A DNA stretch of 64,000 nt from Methyloversatilis discipulorum (GCF_000527135.1 NZ_AZUP01000001.1:2542001-2606000), one strand, 5' to 3'. Counted from the stretch's first letter, positions 22,755 to 32,259 are shown. Notes: generated by a model from the letters alone, not told the origin. Made by a program: numbers and translations.

Positions 22755-24464
22755 ATGTCCGCCCCGTCCACCTTCCGCCTGACCGACGTCCCGCGCGCGA
22801 TCGCCTTCTTTCTTGAAGCCGACCGCCGCCGCTACCTGTTCTTCATCTCCGTGCTGGGCGTAGTGCAGTTCTATCCGATGCTGCCGCCCTATCTGATCGG
22901 GCGGGTGGCGGATTTCCTGCTCGGCTGGCAACGCGGCGACAGCCTCGCGCCGCTGTACACGCTGGTGATCACGCTGGGTGTGGCGCATGCCTGCGTGGCG
23001 CTGGTGCGGCTGTCGACCAAGCGGGTGATCGGGCGCATGGCGATTGATGCGCGGATGCGCGCCAAGGTGTGGGGCTTCGAGCGCCTGCTCGATTTCTCGC
23101 TGGCCTGGCATCAGAAGGAGAGCACCGGCAACAAGGCGCAGCGGGTGATCACCGGGGCGGACGCAGTGCGCGACTGGACCAGCGAACTGGTCAATGCGCT
23201 GCTCACCGCCAGCGGCGCCTTCTTCGGCGCGCTGATCGCCTGCATGCTGCTGCACCCGGCGACGGTGCTGTTCTTCCTCTACTACTGCGGCGTGCTCGGT
23301 TTCATCGAGTGGTATTTCTACCGCCGCATCGCGCGGCTGTCCGACCAGATCAACGCGTCGATGGAGAACGCCAGCGGCAGCTTCGTCGAGAGCGCGGCCA
23401 ACATCCTGTCGGTGAAGGCGATGAATGCCGGCGCCGACATGACCGCCCGCGTGGCCGACCGCGAGCGCGCGGCGCGCGATTTCGCCTACCGCCGGCTGCG
23501 CCTTACCAATACGAAGTGGATGCTGTTCCAGCTGCACACCGCGCTGGCCTGGGCGATCTACATCTTCGGCGTGGCCTGGGGCGTGATGGAGGGCGGGCTG
23601 TCGGTCGGGCTGGTGCTCACCTACAGCGCCTACTTCAATACGCTGCGCGAGGCGTCGATGGACATGACCGACCGCGTGCAGACGATGATAGAGCGCACCT
23701 CCAACCTCGGCCGCATGATGCCGCTGTTCGCGCCGCAGCCCAGCCAGCACGGCACGCTGGACTGGCCGGCAGACTGGCGCGCGCTGCAGGCGGAAGCGCT
23801 CACCTTCGCGCACGACGGCCGGCGCGTACTCGGGCCGCTGGACTTCCGCATCGCGCGCGGCGAGCACGTCGGCATCGCCGGCCGCTCCGGTTCCGGCAAG
23901 AGCACGCTGGTGAAGCTGCTGCTGGCGCTCTACCCACCGGAATCGGGCCGGCTCACCGTCGATGGCGTACCGTTGGCCGACATCCGGCACGAGGCGCTGT
24001 TGCACCAGATCGCGGTGGTGCCGCAGGAAACCGAACTGTTCAGCCTGTCGCTGCTGGAAAACCTGACCCTGGGCCGCGAGGTGAGCATGGTCGATGTGCT
24101 GCGCGCCTGCCGCATCGCCCAGCTCGACGACGTGATCGCGCTGCTGCCCGAGGGGCTGGAGAGCCCGGTCGGCGAGAAGGGGCACAGCCTGTCCGGCGGC
24201 CAGCGCCAGCGCGTGGGCATCGCGCGCGCAGTGCTGCGCGACGCGCCGGTGCTGCTGCTCGACGAAGCCACGTCGGCCCTCGACGCCGACACCGAAGCAC
24301 GGGTGATCGACGCACTGATGAGCGAGCACGCGCCCGGCCGCACCGTCATCCTGATCGCGCACCGCCCGCGCGCCTTCGAGCGCATGGGGCGCGTGCTCAC
24401 GATGGACGCCGGCCGGCTGACCGGCGACGGGTCATTCCATGCACATGCTCCGGCGCCGGCATAG
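22755..24464 (+). CDS. ABC exporter, fused permease-ATPase
   Basis: A 569-residue half-size ABC transporter: about six membrane helices over residues 30-310, then an ATPase with Walker A GRSGSGKST near 377, signature LSGGQRQR near 478 and Walker B VLLLDEATSALD near 499. It would work as a homodimer exporting a lipid, peptide or drug; substrate unknown. ATG at 22755; no strong ribosome site. It lies immediately right of the cassette cluster in opposite orientation and has normal chromosomal GC. Confidence 0.9.
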   Translation: MSAPSTFRLTDVPRAIAFFLEADRRRYLFFISVLGVVQFYPMLPPYLIGRVADFLLGWQRGDSLAPLYTLVITLGVAHACVALVRLSTKRVIGRMAIDARMRAKVWGFERLLDFSLAWHQKESTGNKAQRVITGADAVRDWTSELVNALLTASGAFFGALIACMLLHPATVLFFLYYCGVLGFIEWYFYRRIARLSDQINASMENASGSFVESAANILSVKAMNAGADMTARVADRERAARDFAYRRLRLTNTKWMLFQLHTALAWAIYIFGVAWGVMEGGLSVGLVLTYSAYFNTLREASMDMTDRVQTMIERTSNLGRMMPLFAPQPSQHGTLDWPADWRALQAEALTFAHDGRRVLGPLDFRIARGEHVGIAGRSGSGKSTLVKLLLALYPPESGRLTVDGVPLADIRHEALLHQIAVVPQETELFSLSLLENLTLGREVSMVDVLRACRIAQLDDVIALLPEGLESPVGEKGHSLSGGQRQRVGIARAVLRDAPVLLLDEATSALDADTEARVIDALMSEHAPGRTVILIAHRPRAFERMGRVLTMDAGRLTGDGSFHAHAPAPA

Positions 24465-24656
24465 TTCCTGTGGACAGCGCCGACTACCCCCTATGCGGTA
24501 TTGCGCCGGCACCGCCGCGGCGCAATCCTTCGGTCCGTGGACGCGGTGTTCCGACTGTGCCGTCAGAGGGAAAACTGCACTGACCTCCATGCGGCAACGC
24601 GGTGCTTCGCGACGCTGCGTCCACGACCCGCAACGACATCCGTACATGGGAAGAAG

Positions 24657-25064
24657 ATGAACGCCCCGTCGATGAAGCCGCCCAGCATGTTCCAGCAGAT
24701 CGGCGGCGAAGAGCCGCTGCGCCGGCTGGTCAATGCCTTCTACGACATCGTCGAAACCCACCCGGACGGTGAGCCGGTACACAAGCTGCACCAGGAAGGT
24801 TTCGGCGTCGCCCACCTGCGCGAGGCGCAGTTCGAGTTCCTGTGCGGCTTCCTCGGCGGCCCGCGCTACTACGCCGAACGCATGGGCCACTCCAACCTGC
24901 GGCAGATGCACGCACACATCGCCATCGGCCAGGCGGAGGTCGTGTCCTGGCTGCGCTGCATGGTGCATGCGATCGAGGCGACCGACATCCCGACCGACGT
25001 CGGCGTCCGGCTGATGCAGCACTTCACCCGCGCCGCCGAGGCGCTGAAGAACCGCGACCACTGA
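24657..25064 (+). CDS. Group II truncated hemoglobin
   Basis: A 135-residue globin of the 2-over-2 type. The B-helix Tyr in LVNAFYDIV, the GGPRYYAERMGHSNLRQMHAHI stretch containing the proximal His, and the group II Trp in EVVSWLRCM are present. It binds O2 or NO at heme and may help NO detoxification or oxygen delivery; neither is shown here. ATG at 24657 follows GGGAAGAAG; the frame is open upstream but has no better start. Single gene. Confidence 0.9.
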   Translation: MNAPSMKPPSMFQQIGGEEPLRRLVNAFYDIVETHPDGEPVHKLHQEGFGVAHLREAQFEFLCGFLGGPRYYAERMGHSNLRQMHAHIAIGQAEVVSWLRCMVHAIEATDIPTDVGVRLMQHFTRAAEALKNRDH

Positions 25065-25161
25065 GGTCGGCGGCGCAGCAGTACCCCGTTCAGCCTCGAG
25101 TCTCCCGCCCAAGTCGTCAGCGCAGTGCCGTCTCCGCACCGCCGCGATCCGTGCGTGAACG

Positions 25162-25187
25162 AAAAAGGGGCTGCCGCGGCAGCCCCC
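25162..25187 (-). terminator. Terminator of the 26.0-25.2 kb PEP-CTERM gene
   Basis: Perfect palindrome GGGGCTGCCGCGGCAGCCCC followed on the minus strand by TTTTT, about 20 bp beyond the stop codon. Confidence 0.88.
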
Positions 25188-25207
25188 TGAAGCGAGCGCC
25201 GGAGCGC

Positions 25208-26047
25208 TCAGGTGTTGCGACGGCGCGCGAACGCCAGACCGGCCAGGCCGAGACCCAGCAGGCCGAGCACGCCCGGTTCCGGAACGGCCGTCGCTTCTTG
25301 GAAGGTGGTCGACAGACGCAGGTTGTCGATCAGGATGCGATCGCCGCTGTCGATGTTGGCCAGACGGATGCCCACACGATCGATGGCCGAAATGCCGGCG
25401 TTGCCGGTGAAGCTCGCGTCCGGCGACAGGAAGTCGTCAACGGTCGGGTTCAGCCACAGATCGAAGTTCGTGTAGTTGCCGGCGGCATTGCGGTACAGGT
25501 GACCGACCACGAGATAGGTGTCGAGCACGTCGAGATTGCTGCCCGGCGCATAGCTGCCGTTGGTGCCGGTGGTGCGGGCGAAGATGTCGTTGGTGGCGCT
25601 GGTGCTGTCCTGATTGCCCTTGATGCCGATGTTCGGACGATTGCTGCCACCGTTGTTGGCGCCCAGATCCAGCCACAGGCCCATGAAGTCGTTGCGGTCG
25701 ATCGCGCTGCCGCGGTCGGCCTGGACCAGGAAACTGACGAACAGGCTGTTGCCGCTGAAGGACGACGCCAGCGTGCGCACGGCCGCGTTGCTTGCGTTGC
25801 CGGTCAGGGCCAGTGCACGGTTGCCGGACAGATCGGCGGCCGGATCGACGACGTTGGCGTTGCCGGTCGCGCTCCACGCGCCACCCCAGCCCGAACCGCC
25901 GTTGGCGCCGTTCAGCGCGCCGGTCGAATAGGACTGGAAGCCGTCCTGGGCAATCACTGCGGCGCCGGCATGCGACGCAACAAGCGCCAGTGACAGAGCC
26001 GCGGCTGAGCGTGCAATCAGATTCAGGAAATGAGTCGGGAAGGTCAT
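25208..26047 (-). CDS. PEP-CTERM sorting domain protein
   Basis: A 279-residue exported protein. Signal peptide AALSLALVASHAGA; beta-rich body with many Gly/Ser/Asn and a laminin-G or jelly-roll-like look (GFQSYSTGALNG, IGIKGNQDSTSA). C-terminal PEP-CTERM signal VPEPGVLGLLGLGLAGLAF followed by ARRRNT. It is likely sorted to the envelope or matrix by an exosortase encoded elsewhere. Start at ATG 26047. Role of the body unknown. Confidence 0.85.
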   Translation of the reverse strand: MTFPTHFLNLIARSAAALSLALVASHAGAAVIAQDGFQSYSTGALNGANGGSGWGGAWSATGNANVVDPAADLSGNRALALTGNASNAAVRTLASSFSGNSLFVSFLVQADRGSAIDRNDFMGLWLDLGANNGGSNRPNIGIKGNQDSTSATNDIFARTTGTNGSYAPGSNLDVLDTYLVVGHLYRNAAGNYTNFDLWLNPTVDDFLSPDASFTGNAGISAIDRVGIRLANIDSGDRILIDNLRLSTTFQEATAVPEPGVLGLLGLGLAGLAFARRRNT

Positions 26048-26332
26048 CGCTTGTCTCGTTCAGTGTTGTCGTGTCGGCAGGCGGATGCGCTCGTACGTTT
26101 CCGGCCTGCATGTGCGCCCTTCGGCGCGTGACGGCCCTTTCAGCAACCGCTGTGCCAGAAGCCGCGAAACGCTTTCATTTCAATATCTTGTGATTGTCAC
26201 GATGTGTGCGCGAACGATTTGCGCTCATGCTGTAAAGCGCACCGACATGCACGTCAACCGATAAACTGCTCGCCGTTTCCGGCCCTGCGCCGCACACAGG
26301 CAGGCGCCGAGCGCCGGAACGCCCACCTCACG
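26048..26332. other. Divergent intergenic region
   Basis: It separates the minus-strand PEP-CTERM gene from the plus-strand glycosyltransferase gene, so both promoters must lie here. I found no convincing palindromic operator, and no copy of the methylamine box. Confidence 0.4.
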
Positions 26333-27313
26333 ATGAACCAGACCGCCCCGACTCCGCCTGCTGCCGCGCGCAACACCCCACCCGTACTCAGCGTCGTGGT
26401 GCCGGCCTATAACGAGGCCGGCGCGCTCGCCAGCACGCTGGACATGATTGCGCGCCACCTGGCTGCGCTGGTGCCGCACTATGAGATCGTCGTCGTCGAC
26501 GACGGCAGCCGCGATGCCACGGCGCAGATCGCTGCCGACTGCGCACAGCGTCTGCCGGTGACGCTGGTGCGCTTCTCGCGAAATTTCGGCAAGGAGGCGG
26601 CGATCTCCGCCGGCCTGCAGCACGCGCGCGGCGACGTGGTGGTGTGCATGGACGCCGACGGCCAGCACTCGGCCGACCTGCTGGGCACCATGCTGGCGCA
26701 CTGGCGCGAGGGCTGGGACATGGTCTATGCGGTGCGCGCCGACCGCGCGCAGCAAGGGCTGTTCAACCAGATCGGTTCAAAACTGTTCTACCGCATGATG
26801 AATATGGGTGGCCGGCTGGACATTCCGCCCAACGCCGGCGACTTCCGGCTGATGGACCGGCGCGTCGTCGACGCCCTGCTCGCGCTGCCCGAACGCCAGC
26901 GCTTCATGAAGGGCATGTACGCCTGGGTCGGTTTCCGCTCGATCGGCATTCCCTACACGCCGCTGCCGCGCGCCGCCGGCGAAACCACCTTCAACCGGCT
27001 CAACCTGATGCGTCTGGCGTGGACCGGGCTGACCAGCTTTTCCGTGCTGCCGCTGCGCATGGCCAGCCTGATCGGGCTGCTGCTGTCGTCGATCGCCTTC
27101 GCCTACGGCCTGTACATCGTGGTCGAGAAGATGCTGCTCGGCATCGACGTGCCGGGCTGGCCGACCGTGGTGGTCAGCATCATGTTCTTCTCCGGCGTGC
27201 AGTTGCTGTTCATCGGCGTCCTCGGCGAATACCTCGCCCGCGTGTACGAGGAGGTGAAAGGCCGGCCACCCTATGTGGTTGCCGAAATCGTGCGCAACGG
27301 GGACAAGCGCTGA
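26333..27313 (+). CDS. Polyprenyl-phosphate glycosyltransferase (GT2, GtrB/ArnC-like)
   Basis: A 326-residue GT2 enzyme that would load a sugar on polyprenyl phosphate at the inner membrane. Motifs: VPAYNEAGAL near residue 25, VVDDGSRDAT near 54, DADGQHSADL near 104, and RLMDRRVVDALLALP near 175. Two C-terminal membrane helices (LIGLLLSSIAFAYGLYIVV, VVSIMFFSGVQLLFIGVLG) are as in GtrB and ArnC. ATG at 26333; its TGA overlaps the GtrA start (TGATG), so the two are coupled. Sugar identity unknown. Confidence 0.9.
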   Translation: MNQTAPTPPAAARNTPPVLSVVVPAYNEAGALASTLDMIARHLAALVPHYEIVVVDDGSRDATAQIAADCAQRLPVTLVRFSRNFGKEAAISAGLQHARGDVVVCMDADGQHSADLLGTMLAHWREGWDMVYAVRADRAQQGLFNQIGSKLFYRMMNMGGRLDIPPNAGDFRLMDRRVVDALLALPERQRFMKGMYAWVGFRSIGIPYTPLPRAAGETTFNRLNLMRLAWTGLTSFSVLPLRMASLIGLLLSSIAFAYGLYIVVEKMLLGIDVPGWPTVVVSIMFFSGVQLLFIGVLGEYLARVYEEVKGRPPYVVAEIVRNGDKR

Positions 27314-27696
27314 TGCGGGCGTCGGTGCTGCTGTTCCTGATCGTCGGCGGCTGTGCGGCGGCGACGCATTATCTGGTCACGCTGGGCGTGGACTGGGCGA
27401 CCGGCATCGATCCCGCGTGGTCCAATCTGGTCGGCTTCCTGTGCGCCTTCCCGATCAGCTATCTCGGCCACCGCAATCTGTCCTTCGCCGGCACGCAGGC
27501 GCCGCACCGGCAGGCGCTGCCGCGACTGCTGGCGGTGTCCTGTACCGCCTTCGTCGGCAACCAGCTGATGCTCGCCGCGTTGCTGCGCTTCACGCCGCTG
27601 CCGCTGTGGGTCGCGCTGGCCATCGTGCTGGTGTTCGTCGCACTCAGTACCTGGCTGCTCGGCCGCTACTGGGCGTTCGCGCACACTCCCGCATGA
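27313..27696 (+). CDS. GtrA-family membrane protein
   Basis: A 127-residue protein with four membrane helices of the GtrA family, thought to flip polyprenyl-linked sugars across the inner membrane. The family motif NLVGFLCAFPISYLGHRNLSF is near residue 37, with FxNR-like basic residues after helix 2. It overlaps the GT2 gene and is followed 7 bp later by the deacetylase gene. Confidence 0.85.
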   Translation: MRASVLLFLIVGGCAAATHYLVTLGVDWATGIDPAWSNLVGFLCAFPISYLGHRNLSFAGTQAPHRQALPRLLAVSCTAFVGNQLMLAALLRFTPLPLWVALAIVLVFVALSTWLLGRYWAFAHTPA

Positions 27697-27703
27697 GCGC
27701 AGC

Positions 27704-28474
27704 GTGAAGACGGTGTATCTCACCGCCGACGACTACGGCTACAACGCCGCGGTCGACGACGCCATCCTGGCGCTGATGGCCAACGGCCGGCTGTCCGGCG
27801 CCGGCTGCATGACGCGCGCACCCGGCTGGCCGGCGGCGGCGTCGCGCATCGGTGCCGCGGGCCGCTTCGGCCTGCATCTCGACTTCACCGAATTCAGCCC
27901 TCCGCGTCGCGGCCTTTGGCCGCTGATCGGCGCCGCCCTCGCGCGCCGGCTCGACGCGACCGCACTGCGCGACGAAATCGCCACCCAGTGCGCGCTGTTC
28001 GAGGACGCGACCGGCCGTGCGCCGGCCTATGTGGACGGCCACCAGCACGTGCACCAGCTGCCGCAGATCCGCGAAGCGCTGGTCGACGTGCTGGTCGCCC
28101 GCTACGCCGGCCGCCTGCCCTGGCTGCGCATCAGCGGCGCGCGCATCGGCGACGGCGCCAAGCCTCTGTTCATCGCCGCGCTCGGCGCTGCCGCACTGGA
28201 ACGCCTGGCCTTCGCCGCACGCATCCGCACGACACCGCGACTGCTCGGCGCCTATGTTTTCGACGGCGACGCCACCGGCTACCGTCAGCGACTGTCCGGC
28301 TGGCTCGGCAACGCCGCCGACGGCGACGCGGTGATGGTGCACCCGGCCACGCAAGCGCTGCCCGGCGATCCGATCGGCGCCGCGCGTGTGCGCGAGTACG
28401 GCGTGCTGGCATCCGACACCCTGCCGGCTCTGCTTGCCGCCAATGCCGTGGAGCTGGGCGCGCTGGGCGCCTAA
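27704..28474 (+). CDS. ChbG/HpnK (YdjC)-family carbohydrate deacetylase
   Basis: A 256-residue YdjC-fold protein. The metal-site pattern TADDYGYN is near residue 7 and DGHQHVHQLP near 109; both match the Asp and His ligands of the family. Members remove acetyl groups from chitin-type sugars or hopanoid N-acetylglucosamine. GTG at 27704 gives the family N-terminus. Being coupled to GT2 and GtrA suggests it trims the lipid-linked sugar (inference). Confidence 0.85.
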   Translation: MKTVYLTADDYGYNAAVDDAILALMANGRLSGAGCMTRAPGWPAAASRIGAAGRFGLHLDFTEFSPPRRGLWPLIGAALARRLDATALRDEIATQCALFEDATGRAPAYVDGHQHVHQLPQIREALVDVLVARYAGRLPWLRISGARIGDGAKPLFIAALGAAALERLAFAARIRTTPRLLGAYVFDGDATGYRQRLSGWLGNAADGDAVMVHPATQALPGDPIGAARVREYGVLASDTLPALLAANAVELGALGA

Positions 28475-28600
28475 GTCCCAAGTCGGTGCCCGACGCATCA
28501 GCACCTGACATCAAACGCCTTGCACGCTGATGCCCCTTTGGAAGGATTCTTGTCACCCGACAGCGTCCTGCATCGAGGCCTGCGGGCGGCAGCGGCCGCG

Positions 28601-28813
28601 TCGCGGTCAGAAGACCGCTCCCACAGGGGTGGTGCACTCGATCGACGACCCGAGCCCGGACCGGAATTCTGTGGGAGGGGTCTTCTGACCCCGACTGCAG
28701 CCTGTATCGAAGCCGGCATACGGCGACGGCTGTGTCGCGGCCAAGACCGCTCCCACAGGGCGTGCGACCGATCCTCTGCTGGAGCCGGGATTCTGTGGGA
28801 GCTTGCTCGCAAT
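28601..28813. repeat. REP-type palindromes (four units, alternating orientation)
   Basis: 28601-28625 (CGGTCAGAAGACCG-CTCCCACA), 28670-28694 (TGTGGGAG-GGGTCTTCTGACCCC, inverted), 28735-28757 (CGGCCAAGACCG-CTCCCACA) and 28794-28813 (TGTGGGAG-CTTGCTCG, inverted). The units form two converging pairs and share tails with those near 14.3 kb. They fill most of the 455-bp gap between the deacetylase and the GT39 gene, with a terminator at its end. Confidence 0.8.
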
Positions 28814-28834
28814 TGCGGTCTTGAACGAAACCGA

Positions 28835-28863
28835 CGCCCCGCAAACGCGGGGCGTTTTCTTTT
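28835..28863 (+). terminator. Intrinsic terminator downstream of the GT2-GtrA-deacetylase unit
   Basis: Stem CGCCCCGC/GCGGGGCG with AAAC loop followed by TTTTCTTTT. It lies after the REP elements, 67 bp before the GT39 start. Confidence 0.88.
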
Positions 28864-28929
28864 GCGCGCGCTGTCAGCGCAGCAGGCGGTCGCGCGTTAT
28901 CCGGCGGCCGCCCACAGCCCGCAACTGTC

Positions 28930-30507
28930 GTGACCTCTGCCGCCCTCCGCCGCAACGCCCCTGCCCTCCTGCTGTTCGCCCTGATCACCGTCTATCTGCT
29001 GCTGTGCTTCGACCAGCACGGCCTGAGCAACGACGAGGAGGTGCAGCACGTCTATGGCCGGCTGCTGCTCGATTACTACCGCTCCGGACTGACCGATCTT
29101 TCGGCCTTCCAGTACAAGAACCTCTACCTCTACGGCGGTCTGTTCGACCTGCTCGCCGCGTCGGCCGAACGGCTGCTGCCGACGATGAATGTGTGGGATC
29201 TGCGGCATCTGCTGACCGCGCTGTTCGGTCTCGGCGGTCTGTTCGCGGTGTATCGCACGGCGCGACTGCTGGCCGGTGAGGCGGCGGCGCTGAGCGCGGT
29301 CGGGCTGCTGATGCTGACCGGCGCCTGGGGCGGCGCGCTGTTCACGCATACCAAGGACATCCCCTTCGCCGCCTGCATGGCGTGGGCGACGCTGTGCATC
29401 ATGCGGCTGGTGCCGTTGATGCCGCGCCCGCCGCTGGCGCTCGTGCTGCAACTGGGTGCGGCCATCGGCTGTGCGTTCGGGTTGCGCGTCGGCGCGGTGT
29501 TCGCGGTGATGACGCTGGGACTGACCGTGTTCGCGGTCAGCGCGCTGTCGGCCGGTGATCTGCGCACGCGGGCGGCTTACCTGCTGCGCTCGATCGCCAG
29601 CCTGCTGCCGGCCGTACCGGTCGCGCTGGCACTGATGGCGCTGTTCTGGCCCTGGTCGATGCAGGCGCCGGGCAATCTGTTCAAGGCGCTCACCACCTTC
29701 TCGCACTTCACCTTCGACCTGTACACGGTGCTCGACGGCGAGGTGATGAAGATAGGCGACGTGCCGCGTCACTATCTGCCGCTCTACCTCGGCGCCCGGC
29801 TGCCCGAGCTGGCGCTGGCCGGCCTGCTGTTCGCCGCCGTCGGTGCGCTGACAGCCGGGCGACGCATCGACTGGCTGCGCTGGCTGCCGGTGCTGCTGGC
29901 CGCACTGCTGCCGCTGGCGCTCGCGCTGGCCACCCGGCCGACGCTGTACAACGGCATCCGCCACTTCACCTTCCTGCTGCCGCCGCTGGCGGTGATCTCG
30001 GCCGCCGGCCTGTGCGCCGCCGGGCGGGCCGCGCGCGCGCGACCCGCCACAGCCACCGTCTTCGCGCTGCTGTGCGCGGCCGGCGTCGCCGTGCCGCTGT
30101 ACGACATGGCGCGGCTCGCCCCCTATCACTACGTGAACTACAACAGGCTGGCCGGCGGCTTCGCCGGCGCACCGGACCGCTGGGAAACCGATTACTGGTC
30201 GGACGGCGTACGCGAAGCGGCGGCTCTGCTGCGCGCGCGCATCGACGCCGAGCCGGCACCGGCCGAACCGTGGCAGGTGGCGGTGTGCGCCGAATCGCTG
30301 CAGGCGCAGGCCTGGCTGCCGACCGACCGCTACCTCGTCACCCGCGACTGGGTGCGCGCCGACTTTTTCATCTCGACCACGCACATGCGCTGCGACGAAG
30401 TGCTGCGCGGCGACGAGATCGCGCGCGTCGAGCGCGCAGGACTGACGCTGACCGTGGTAAAGGACCGCCGCGCGCTGCCGCCTGAACTGCGCCGCCCGCT
30501 GCGCTGA
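28930..30507 (+). CDS. GT39-like membrane glycosyltransferase
   Basis: A 525-residue inner-membrane protein with about 10-12 helices. Its first periplasmic loop has the acidic motif LSNDEEVQHVYG near residue 33, as in GT39/ArnT-like enzymes that use polyprenyl-phosphate sugars, and a HTKDIPFAACMAW stretch near 138. The C-terminal 100 residues form a periplasmic domain. GTG start at 28930. With the GT2-GtrA pair upstream it probably transfers the lipid-linked sugar to an unknown envelope acceptor. Confidence 0.8.
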   Translation: MTSAALRRNAPALLLFALITVYLLLCFDQHGLSNDEEVQHVYGRLLLDYYRSGLTDLSAFQYKNLYLYGGLFDLLAASAERLLPTMNVWDLRHLLTALFGLGGLFAVYRTARLLAGEAAALSAVGLLMLTGAWGGALFTHTKDIPFAACMAWATLCIMRLVPLMPRPPLALVLQLGAAIGCAFGLRVGAVFAVMTLGLTVFAVSALSAGDLRTRAAYLLRSIASLLPAVPVALALMALFWPWSMQAPGNLFKALTTFSHFTFDLYTVLDGEVMKIGDVPRHYLPLYLGARLPELALAGLLFAAVGALTAGRRIDWLRWLPVLLAALLPLALALATRPTLYNGIRHFTFLLPPLAVISAAGLCAAGRAARARPATATVFALLCAAGVAVPLYDMARLAPYHYVNYNRLAGGFAGAPDRWETDYWSDGVREAAALLRARIDAEPAPAEPWQVAVCAESLQAQAWLPTDRYLVTRDWVRADFFISTTHMRCDEVLRGDEIARVERAGLTLTVVKDRRALPPELRRPLR

Positions 30508-30549
30508 GCACGGCGCTACACTCGGCCACCCGCAACCGGCGCCATCGTC

Positions 30550-32247
30550 ATGAGTGCATCCACCCCACCCGTTGCCCGTCATTTCCGCCAGATCCTGATG
30601 TGGCCGCTGCGGCTGATGCCGATGCGCGCCGGCGACGAGGTGCAGCGGCATTCCGAAGCGCTGGCGGCGATCACCGAGAACAACCCCTGGCGCGAACAGC
30701 GCGACGAATTCACCGGCGCGCCGACTGACTTCCACGAGCGCCATTACCGCGAGTTCGTCACCTTTCTGCCGCACGTGCAGCGCTTCCTCTACGGCCAGGG
30801 GCGTTCCAGCGCCACCTTGCGCGGCTACGGCGAATCGCCGATCCGCGTGTTCCGCCGGCACGACATCGCCGCCGTCCGCCTCGGTTGTGAGGACGGCAGC
30901 ACGCTGGATCTGACGGTGCAGCACATCGACCTCTATTTCTTCTATGACGTCGATGTGGTGCTGCTGGTGCTTGAGGTGTATGCCGACGACCTGCCGCTGC
31001 CGCGGGTGCAGGAACTGCTGTTCCGTTTCGGCCGCGCCTTTCCGGCGAAGTGGACGAACGGCGGGAGCGAGGACGGGCGCGCCGCGCAGTGCATGCGCAG
31101 CGTGCAGTGGCTGGGCCGCGACGGCCAGGTGCTGGCCGAATCCGACTACGGCGATCGCGAGCGCTATCTGCGCCATGTGTGGGAACACCGCGCGTCGGCC
31201 ATCGGCAAGCACTGGGAATACCTGCTCAGCCCGATGGTGCTGCACCACTCGGAAGCCGACGGCGACATCCGCTACCGCCAGCTCGAGTATCACCGTCAGC
31301 CGAAGATGACCTTCCTGTCCTTCGACGATCCGTTCGCGCTGACGCGCGAGGACTTCGTCCGTCTCGGCCAGGCGACGCAGCCGGACGACGGCCGGCCGCT
31401 GCCGTATTCGGAAGAGGTGATGTCGGAGTTCGAACGCACCGCCTGCTACGACCGCTTCTGGGTGCCCGGGCGGCGCAGCGAGAACGCGAGCACGCGCGTC
31501 ATCTGCACCGGGCCGTCGATGGTGATGGTGGGCATGCACGGACTGAGCGGCTATTCAGATCCGCAGAACGGCCTGCTGGCCGAGTTCCGTCACCAGTATT
31601 TCCTGATCGGCCTGATCGCCCACTTCCACCGCGCCTCGCTGCTGATGCTGATGGACCGTCTGGTGGTGGCGGTGAGCCTGCTCGACGCCGACGACGCGGA
31701 CTCGCGCCGGCGATTCAAGCGCGGCATCCGCCAGACCATGGAAATTTTCCTGCGCTTCAACCACCGCTACTGGTTCGGCGAGGTATCGAAGCAGTCGATG
31801 GCCAAGGACCTGTTCGACATGTGGAGCCGCAACCTCGGCAACGAGGCGCTGTACAACGAGCTGCGCGCCGAAATACTCGACATGGACAACTACCTGGAAG
31901 CGGACGACAGCCGCCGCCAGAACGAGACGCTGCTGCGGCTGACCGTGGTGACCATCTTCGGTCTGGTCGGCACTATCGTCACCGGTTTCCTCGGCATGAA
32001 CATTTTCGACGGCCCGCCGGCCACGCTGCTCGGCAAGATTGGCGCCGTCGTCGTGGTGGCGATCCCGACGCTGGTGCTCACCTTCTATACGCTGAAGAAA
32101 TCGAGCGCGCTGTCGGAGTTCTTCGACGCGGTGTCGGACGACACGCTGACGCCGCGACAGAAGGTGCGCGCCTTCCTGCGCATCTGGCGACCGCGCAGCA
32201 GCGCCGCCGGCCGGCGTCGCAACGACCGCGCGCGCACGCGCCCCTGA
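30550..32247 (+). CDS. Divergent CorA-like membrane protein
   Basis: A 565-residue protein with a long cytoplasmic N-terminal region and two C-terminal membrane helices. Helix 1 (VVTIFGLVGTIVTGFLGMNIF near residues 472-492) ends in GMN, the signature of CorA-family Mg2+ channels, and helix 2 is IGAVVVVAIPTLVLTFYTL. Preceding residues form long helices (FRHQYFLIGLIAHFHRASLL). It is much longer than CorA (about 320), and the first 350 residues match no domain I recognise. It could be a cation channel with a novel regulatory part. ATG at 30550. Confidence 0.65.
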   Translation: MSASTPPVARHFRQILMWPLRLMPMRAGDEVQRHSEALAAITENNPWREQRDEFTGAPTDFHERHYREFVTFLPHVQRFLYGQGRSSATLRGYGESPIRVFRRHDIAAVRLGCEDGSTLDLTVQHIDLYFFYDVDVVLLVLEVYADDLPLPRVQELLFRFGRAFPAKWTNGGSEDGRAAQCMRSVQWLGRDGQVLAESDYGDRERYLRHVWEHRASAIGKHWEYLLSPMVLHHSEADGDIRYRQLEYHRQPKMTFLSFDDPFALTREDFVRLGQATQPDDGRPLPYSEEVMSEFERTACYDRFWVPGRRSENASTRVICTGPSMVMVGMHGLSGYSDPQNGLLAEFRHQYFLIGLIAHFHRASLLMLMDRLVVAVSLLDADDADSRRRFKRGIRQTMEIFLRFNHRYWFGEVSKQSMAKDLFDMWSRNLGNEALYNELRAEILDMDNYLEADDSRRQNETLLRLTVVTIFGLVGTIVTGFLGMNIFDGPPATLLGKIGAVVVVAIPTLVLTFYTLKKSSALSEFFDAVSDDTLTPRQKVRAFLRIWRPRSSAAGRRRNDRARTRP

Positions 32248-32259
32248 GCGGGGCGTCGG

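Noticed and set aside
28897..31539. Minus-strand open frame of 880 codons over the GT39 and CorA-like genes
   Set aside because: Covers two well-supported genes on the other strand and has shadow-like composition.
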